Assembly (NCBI GenBank): GCA_945788155.1
Contig: CALZKX010000162.1
Span: 1 to 10,885 of the forward strand
Length of the DNA stretch: 10,885 bases
From: an uncultured Flavobacteriaceae bacterium
GTDB taxonomy: Bacteria > Bacteroidota > Bacteroidia > Flavobacteriales > Flavobacteriaceae
Direction of reading: 5' to 3'
The position numbers were made by a program, and so were the translations under genes. The notes under the pieces were generated by a model. That model did no database searches, was not told the origin of the DNA, and saw only the letters and a program-made list of their open reading frames with translations. Numbering within the stretch: the stretch's first letter is position 1; each line of letters opens with the position of its first letter. Below, piece by piece: positions 6,987 through 10,885 of the stretch.

Positions 6987-8054
6987 CTATGCCAATTCTT
7001 TTTCAATTTTAACCATCCAGTTAAAAGTATCTTTAATTTTTCCAGTTTTAATTCCGTTTAAGGTTTTATTTATATCTAATCCAACAGGATTTTTATTTGA
7101 CACATGAATCGTTTCATCACCAAATCCTATGTCTTGAATGTAAGCAATACCAACAGCTGTTCCTGTGCCAAAGGCCTCTTCAAGCGTTCCGTTTTTAGAT
7201 GCTTCTTTTATCTCATAAATCGTAATTGGTCGTTCAGTTACTTCAAATCCTTTGTGTCTCAACAAGTCAATGACACTCATTCTAGTAATGCCATCTAAAA
7301 TAGCTCCATCACGTTTTGGTGTTACAAATTTTCCATCTATTTTGAAGAAAATATTCATGGTGCCTACTTCTTGAATGTATTTATGCTCTATGGCATCTAA
7401 CCACAATACTTGGTCGTAACCTTTTGCTTTTGCTAATTCTGTTGGACGAATGGCTGCAGCATAATTTCCTGCTGCTTTGGCTTCTCCTGTTCCTCCTTCT
7501 GCTGCACGAATGTATTTTGTTTCGGCATAAAGCTTAATTCTCTTAGTGAAGAATGGCCCAGAAGGTGATGCAATGATGATGAATTTAAAACTCGTTGCAG
7601 CACGCATACCAATAAAAGGTTCGTCGGCATACATGAATGGTCTTAAGTATAAGGCGCTTCCTTCTTGTGGTGGAATCCAAGATTGCTCAACAGCTACTAA
7701 TTGTTTTAATCCTTCTACAAATAAACCTTCAGGAAAATTTGGCATTCCCATTCTATCTGCACTTGAGTTTAATCTTGCTGCATTTTTTTGTGGTCTGAAC
7801 AACATTGGTATGCCCTTAATATCTATAGTTGCTTTCATTCCTTCAAAAATGGCTTGACCATAATGTAGTGCCATGGCTGCTGGATGTGTTGGAATTAAAT
7901 GCAACGGTTCGACTCTTGGGTTATTCCATTGTCCATTTTCATAATCACAAATAAACATGTGGTCTGTAAATGTTCGTCCTAATGGGATATTGTTGAAATC
8001 AAGGTCTTGAACTTTTGATTTTTCTACTTTTTTTATTGAAATGTTATGTTTCAT
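6987..8054 (-). CDS. ilvE: Branched-chain amino acid aminotransferase (class IV, PLP)
   Basis: A 355-residue fold-type IV aminotransferase whose sequence follows the longer, eukaryote-like BCAT group. Diagnostic segments are HYGQAIFEGMKA at 64-75, RPQKNAARLNSSADRM at 87-102, K193 in GGTGEAKAAGNY as the lysine that binds pyridoxal phosphate, EVGTMNIFF at 229-237, ILDGITRMSV at 252-261 and GTGTA at 296-300. It interconverts leucine, isoleucine and valine with their 2-oxoacids, using 2-oxoglutarate/glutamate. The 2-oxoacids are the substrates of the E1-E2 complex encoded on either side, so a catabolic or fatty-acid-priming role is likely here, although the enzyme also serves synthesis. It starts 77 bp after the E2 stop, a gap occupied almost wholly by a palindromic repeat. 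Confidence 0.94.
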   Translation of the reverse strand: MKHNISIKKVEKSKVQDLDFNNIPLGRTFTDHMFICDYENGQWNNPRVEPLHLIPTHPAAMALHYGQAIFEGMKATIDIKGIPMLFRPQKNAARLNSSADRMGMPNFPEGLFVEGLKQLVAVEQSWIPPQEGSALYLRPFMYADEPFIGMRAATSFKFIIIASPSGPFFTKRIKLYAETKYIRAAEGGTGEAKAAGNYAAAIRPTELAKAKGYDQVLWLDAIEHKYIQEVGTMNIFFKIDGKFVTPKRDGAILDGITRMSVIDLLRHKGFEVTERPITIYEIKEASKNGTLEEAFGTGTAVGIAYIQDIGFGDETIHVSNKNPVGLDINKTLNGIKTGKIKDTFNWMVKIEKELA

Positions 8055-8067
8055 AATGTTATTTGTT

Positions 8068-8131
8068 TGTCATTCCAAAGACGAAAGTGGTAATCTTTTC
8101 ATAAGATTCTTCGCTATCTCTCAGAATGACA
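8068..8131. repeat. 64 bp palindromic repeat with TGTCATTC ends
   Basis: Terminal inverted repeats TGTCATTC (8068-8075) and GAATGACA (8124-8131) enclose an inner hairpin, AATCTT (8092-8097) with AAGATT (8103-8108). The element ends at the base next to the E2 stop codon and fills nearly the whole gap to the aminotransferase. I recall very similar GTCATTC...GAATGAC elements in many copies in Bacteroidota. It resembles a tiny MITE without coding capacity. It would be transcribed within the E2-aminotransferase mRNA as a long hairpin. Confidence 0.72.
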
Positions 8132-9436
8132 TTAAATTTTTCTATTTACATCAAATTGCTCTAAATAATCGGCTATGCGACGTACAAAGCTTCCTCCTAA
8201 ATAACCATCAACGACACGATGGTCAAACGATAATGATAAGTACATCATGCTTCTAATGGCTATTTCGTCACCTTTTTTTGTTTCGATTACTTCAGCTCGT
8301 TTTTTAATGATTCCTAATGCTAAAATGGCAACTTCTGGTTGGTTTATGATTGGTGTTCCCATGACACTTCCAAAAGTTCCAACGTTTGAAATAGTGAATG
8401 TGCTTCCTTTAATATCTTCTGGGTTCAACTTATTATTTCTGGCTTTTACTGATAAATTATTAACATCAGCTGCAAGCTCTTTTAAACTCATTTTATCAGC
8501 ATCTTTCACCACAGGAACAATCAAATTTCCACTTGGTAATGCTGTTGCCATGCCAATATTTATATGTTCTTTAACAATGATGTTTTCCCCATCTACTGAC
8601 ACATTTATCATTGGAAAATCCTTAATTGCTTTTGCCACTGCTTCTACAAACAAAGGTGTAAACGTCAACTTGCAATTATGTTTTTCTTGAAACGGAATTT
8701 TGTTTGCATTTCGCCAATTAACCAGATTGGTTAAATCGGCTTCAACATAAGCTGTTACATGAGGTGATGTATGCTTTGAATACACCATACGATCGGCAAT
8801 CATTTGACGCATTCTATCCATTTTTACAATCTTGCCTGTGCCTTTATCTAAATTGGGTTGAGGAATGCGATATGCGGTTGGATCTTGAGTAACGCGAGGT
8901 TGTACAAATTTGTATGGTCTTCCGTCTTTTATATATTGAAAGATGTCGCTTTTCCGTAACCTTCCATCATTTCCAGTTGCTGGAATACGTGCTAACTCTT
9001 CAAAACTTATGTGATGTTTTTTTGCTATTGAAATGATTAACGGTGAAAAGAAAGAAGCCCCTTCTGACTTCCCCAAAGGGGAAGGAGTGCTCGGAGCCGT
9101 AAAATGCTGTTTCTGTCTTTTTTTTTCCACTTTGGGCTCGATTGTGCTTAAGGTGTCAATCTGGGGTTTTTCTTTTTTAGAAGTTGAAACCTTTCCGTTA
9201 GTCTTAATGATAGCAATCGTTTCACCAATTTTTATGACATCATTTGCTTTGTACAAAATTTCCTCAATGACTCCAGATACTGTTGAAGGCACTTCGGAAT
9301 CTACTTTATCTGTTGCTACTTCAAGAAACATTTCATCTTCTTCAATAGTATCGCCAACATTTTTGAACCACTTGATTATGGCTGCCTCTGTAATACTCTC
9401 ACCCAGTTTGGGCATTTTAAATTCGTAACTAGTCAT
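8132..9436 (-). CDS. Dihydrolipoamide acyltransferase (E2) of 2-oxoacid dehydrogenase complex
   Basis: A 434-residue E2 with the standard three domains: an N-terminal lipoyl domain (about 3-78) with the lipoylated K44 in EVATDKVDSEVPS; a peripheral subunit-binding domain (about 130-170, SPLIISIAKKH through GRLRKSDIF); and a CoA acyltransferase core (about 200-434) with H406 and D410 in SFDHRVVDG. It takes the acyl group from E1 onto lipoate and passes it to CoA, and forms the core of the complex. Nearby aminotransferase and E1 genes suggest branched-chain oxoacids. The start ATG gives the usual short lead into the lipoyl fold. Residues 117-128 of the linker come from a palindromic repeat. The gene begins 72 bp after the PaaY-like gene. 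Confidence 0.94.
   Translation of the reverse strand: MTSYEFKMPKLGESITEAAIIKWFKNVGDTIEEDEMFLEVATDKVDSEVPSTVSGVIEEILYKANDVIKIGETIAIIKTNGKVSTSKKEKPQIDTLSTIEPKVEKKRQKQHFTAPSTPSPLGKSEGASFFSPLIISIAKKHHISFEELARIPATGNDGRLRKSDIFQYIKDGRPYKFVQPRVTQDPTAYRIPQPNLDKGTGKIVKMDRMRQMIADRMVYSKHTSPHVTAYVEADLTNLVNWRNANKIPFQEKHNCKLTFTPLFVEAVAKAIKDFPMINVSVDGENIIVKEHINIGMATALPSGNLIVPVVKDADKMSLKELAADVNNLSVKARNNKLNPEDIKGSTFTISNVGTFGSVMGTPIINQPEVAILALGIIKKRAEVIETKKGDEIAIRSMMYLSLSFDHRVVDGYLGGSFVRRIADYLEQFDVNRKI
9054..9088 (-). repeat. In-frame palindromic repeat inside the E2 gene
   Basis: CTTCCCC (9068-9074) and GGGGAAG (9078-9084) form a 7 bp stem around AAA, with a downstream tail ending in GGGGCTT on the coding strand. 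It encodes E2 residues 117-128, including TPSPLGKSEGAS, in the flexible linker between the lipoyl and subunit-binding domains. Stem, tail and reading frame match the element in the E1 gene. Confidence 0.65.
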
Positions 9437-9470
9437 TTAGTTAACTAATGTTTGTTAGTTTATATTTACA

Positions 9471-9506
9471 CCTTCCGACGCTTTGCGCCACCTTCCTCAA
9501 GGAAGG
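9471..9506. repeat. Double-hairpin repeat between paaY-like gene and E2
   Basis: CCTTCC (9491-9496) pairs with GGAAGG (9501-9506). Next to it GACGC (9477-9481) and GCGCC (9485-9489) form a second stem around TTT, with a further CCTTCC at 9471-9476. On the transcribed minus strand the second stem is fully paired if G-U is allowed, while the plus strand has an A-C mismatch, which hints at a structured RNA. It begins two bases past the upstream stop codon. It seems related to the CCTTCC-type repeats in E1 and E2. Confidence 0.6.
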
Positions 9507-9508
9507 AA

Positions 9509-10105
9509 TTATTCTTTCATAAATTTTCGAAGTGTATCATAAATACCTTCTTGAACTTTCATATTATCAGGAACCTCTCCTAAAGGCTCTACTTCTTTTA
9601 AACTTTCATGGCACTCTTTTGGTAACTGTTGATACAATTTTGTGCCTTTCGTTTTCCAATCTATCATTTCATCTGTTACTTGCTTTACAACTTTCGCTGG
9701 ATTGCCAACTACCAAACTTCTATTTGGAATTTTAGTTTCTGCTTTTACAAATGCCATTGCGCCTACAATACTTTCATCACCAATTTCGGCATCATCCATA
9801 ATAACCGTATTCATCCCAACCAACACATTTTTACCAATATTGGCGCCATGAATAATTGCTCCATGACCAATATGTGCACTTTCCTTCAAGGTTATTGATT
9901 TACCAGGGAACATATGTACTGTACAGTTTTCCTGTACGTTTACACCATCTTCCAAAATGATTTGTCCCCAATCACCACGAATGGCAGCTCCAGGACCTAT
10001 GTAACAATCTTTGCCAATAATGACATTTCCTGTTACAGCAGCCAAAGGATGCACAAAACTGGTTTTGTGAACAACTGGTATGTAACTTTTGAATTTGTAA
10101 ATCAT
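9509..10105 (-). CDS. paaY: PaaY-like hexapeptide-repeat thioesterase / gamma-carbonic anhydrase family
   Basis: A 198-residue left-handed beta-helix protein. Hexapeptide repeats run from about residue 16 to 137, with RGDWGQI at 43-49, QENC at 58-61 and the three metal histidines H64, H81 and H86 (TVHMF, GHGA, IIHG). A helical C-terminal tail contains DWKTKGTKLYQQL and EVEPLGE, which match the E. coli PaaY tail as I recall it, and the length (196 in E. coli) fits. This separates it from plain gamma-carbonic anhydrases of about 170-180 residues. PaaY is a thioesterase that removes inhibitory CoA side products of phenylacetate degradation. The enoyl-CoA hydratase fragment upstream supports that setting, but no other paa gene is visible here. 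Confidence 0.83.
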   Translation of the reverse strand: MIYKFKSYIPVVHKTSFVHPLAAVTGNVIIGKDCYIGPGAAIRGDWGQIILEDGVNVQENCTVHMFPGKSITLKESAHIGHGAIIHGANIGKNVLVGMNTVIMDDAEIGDESIVGAMAFVKAETKIPNRSLVVGNPAKVVKQVTDEMIDWKTKGTKLYQQLPKECHESLKEVEPLGEVPDNMKVQEGIYDTLRKFMKE

Positions 10106-10120
10106 AAGGCAAAAGAGAAT

Positions 10121-10143
10121 AGCGAGTAGTCGGTAGAGGGTAG
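10121..10143. repeat. Left flank repeat of the four-helix-bundle gene (two 9-mers, 14 bp period)
   Basis: AGCGAGTAG (10121-10129), five other bases, then AGAGGGTAG (10135-10143). The reverse complement of this arrangement lies on the other side of the gene at 10561-10583. It falls between the start of the PaaY-like gene and the stop of the four-helix-bundle gene. Confidence 0.5.
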
Positions 10144-10165
10144 AAAATCAGTCATAATTCATGTT

Positions 10166-10540
10166 TTATTTATTTTTATTTTTCAAGTGCTTCATCAAAG
10201 CAGAAAGCATCTTATTGATTTCAACAAGAAGTGCTCTATTTTTTTCACTTTGATCAAACGTTATATATTTCCTTAAATATGACTTGGTAGTAGCAGCCAC
10301 ACATTCTCTTGAGCTATCTCTGGCAATTCGTAAATAATTCAAAAAACTGGCATCTGAACTGCCTGAACCTTCAGCAATATTAAATGCTATTGAATCTGCT
10401 GCACGAGCAAATTGAGCTGACAATCGGTAATCCTCAATCTTCGGAAAACCTTTTAGTTGAACGTGTACCAACTCGCCATATTCAAGTGCTTTCTGATACA
10501 CTTTCAATTCTTCAAAATTAAAATGGTATTCACTTTTCAT
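10166..10540 (-). CDS. Four-helix-bundle protein (S23/IVP family)
   Basis: A 124-residue protein with the signature of the small four-helix-bundle family once called S23 ribosomal protein or 23S rRNA intervening-sequence protein: FEELKVYQKALEY at 9-21, RLSAQFARAADSIAFNIAEG at 39-58 and SFLNYLRIARDSSRE at 65-79, ending in a Lys/Asn-rich tail. Family members are small oligomeric proteins with a basic surface. They are found in rRNA intervening sequences, next to some reverse transcriptases (Avd) and as orphan genes in Bacteroidota; the function of the orphans is not established. Here it interrupts a run of acyl-CoA genes, lies between an enoyl-CoA hydratase and the PaaY-like gene, and is bracketed by inverted 9-mer pairs. 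That suggests insertion as a small cargo unit. No rRNA or reverse transcriptase gene is nearby. Confidence 0.88.
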   Translation of the reverse strand: MKSEYHFNFEELKVYQKALEYGELVHVQLKGFPKIEDYRLSAQFARAADSIAFNIAEGSGSSDASFLNYLRIARDSSRECVAATTKSYLRKYITFDQSEKNRALLVEINKMLSALMKHLKNKNK

Positions 10541-10560
10541 ATAATACTTTTCAAAACTGT

Positions 10561-10583
10561 CTACTCTCTATTAACTACCCTCT
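10561..10583. repeat. Right flank repeat of the four-helix-bundle gene
   Basis: CTACTCTCT (10561-10569), five other bases, then CTACCCTCT (10575-10583). Read on the minus strand this is AGAGGGTAG, spacer, AGAGAGTAG. It is the inverted counterpart of 10121-10143, with the same 14 bp period, and stops two bases short of the hydratase stop codon. Confidence 0.5.
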
Positions 10584-10585
10584 AA

Positions 10586-10885
10586 TCACTTAAAACGCTT
10601 CAATGTTTCTTTAGTAAAATCACTCAACACCAATCTTCCGCTAATTTTTGCGCGTTGTATTAATAATTGGTCCCAATCTTCGGTTCCTCTCCAAAACATG
10701 GTTTTCATTTCACTCATGGCTTTTGGGTTGTAATTACATAAGTTTTCTACAAAAGTTACTACTGCCTCGTCCAATTCTTCAACAGTTTCATAAACTTGTG
10801 TAAACAAACCTTTTTCCTTTGCCCATTGAGCTGAATAGAAACTATTCGCATCTATCGCTATTTGCGACATGGCACTTAATCCTAA
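10586..10885 (-). CDS. Enoyl-CoA hydratase/isomerase family, C-terminal part (cut by window edge)
   Basis: The minus-strand frame is open to the right edge. The ATG at 10868-10870 is preceded by in-frame codons for LGLSA, so it is internal and only about the last 99 residues are seen. They match the C-terminal part of crotonases: an AQWAKEKGLFTQVY segment, where the family has the 'A...GLV..V' step after the active-site region, followed by the helical trimerisation domain with NPKAMSEMKTMFW and a C-terminal KETLKRF. The oxyanion-hole glycine loops lie outside the window. The reaction would be hydration or double-bond isomerisation of an enoyl-CoA. With the PaaY-like gene downstream, a PaaF- or PaaG-type role in phenylacetate degradation is plausible but unproven. 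Confidence 0.8.
   Translation of the reverse strand, partial: LGLSAMSQIAIDANSFYSAQWAKEKGLFTQVYETVEELDEAVVTFVENLCNYNPKAMSEMKTMFWRGTEDWDQLLIQRAKISGRLVLSDFTKETLKRFK

Noticed and set aside
9438..9462. Hairpin AACTAA/TTAGTT next to the E2 start codon as a translational switch
   Set aside because: The stem is only 6 bp and AT-rich, and no conserved aptamer-like sequence surrounds it.
10166..10540. Diversity-generating retroelement, suggested by an Avd-like four-helix-bundle protein
   Set aside because: There is no reverse transcriptase, template repeat or variable repeat in the window, and the protein fits the orphan S23/IVP family equally well.
10586..10870. A small 94-residue protein starting at the ATG at 10870
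   Set aside because: In-frame codons continue upstream to the edge and the residues match a crotonase C-terminal domain, so it is the tail of a longer gene.

Overview
The window looks like chromosomal DNA from a member of the Bacteroidota, most likely a marine Flavobacteriaceae. This rests on the AT-rich base composition, the A-rich regions upstream of starts with few strong Shine-Dalgarno sequences, the fused alpha-beta 2-oxoacid dehydrogenase E1 of a type I know from this phylum, and several short palindromic repeats of kinds I recall from flavobacterial genomes. The genus cannot be fixed from the sequence.

Layout. The first 0.8 kb, on the plus strand, is the 3' part of a family 2 glycosyltransferase. 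It is followed by a tRNA-like gene at 848-921 and a strong plus-strand terminator at 931-964. All other genes are on the minus strand and converge on that terminator. In order of transcription, from the right edge leftwards, they are: the C-terminal part of an enoyl-CoA hydratase/isomerase; a four-helix-bundle (S23/IVP family) protein; a PaaY-type hexapeptide-repeat protein; the lipoylated E2 acyltransferase; a branched-chain amino acid aminotransferase; a 400 bp gene-free stretch; the fused E1 alpha/beta dehydrogenase; a bestrophin-like channel; a zinc alcohol dehydrogenase; and a lipoprotein amidohydrolase.

How the genes fit together. The aminotransferase, E1 and E2 make a coherent set for turning leucine, isoleucine and valine into branched acyl-CoAs, used for catabolism or as primers for iso-branched fatty acids. 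The E3 subunit is not in the window. The PaaY-like protein and the enoyl-CoA hydratase suggest that a phenylacetate (paa) cluster continues past the right edge. Bestrophin, alcohol dehydrogenase and amidohydrolase follow E1 with gaps of 34, 14 and 11 bp and are probably co-transcribed with it; their metabolic link to E1 is unclear.

The most unusual features are the repeats and remnants. A palindromic element of about 35 bp lies in frame inside both the E1 and the E2 coding regions, in the same orientation and reading frame, and encodes a similar P-L-G-[RK]-x-E peptide in each. Different structured repeats fill the junctions PaaY/E2, E2/aminotransferase and aminotransferase/E1. The four-helix-bundle gene is bracketed by inverted pairs of a 9-mer. 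The tRNA-like gene resembles tRNA-Thr(UGU), but its anticodon reads UAU and about five stem pairs are broken. A probable frameshifted gene remnant lies upstream of E1. I see no CRISPR array, transposase, phage gene or recognisable defence system.
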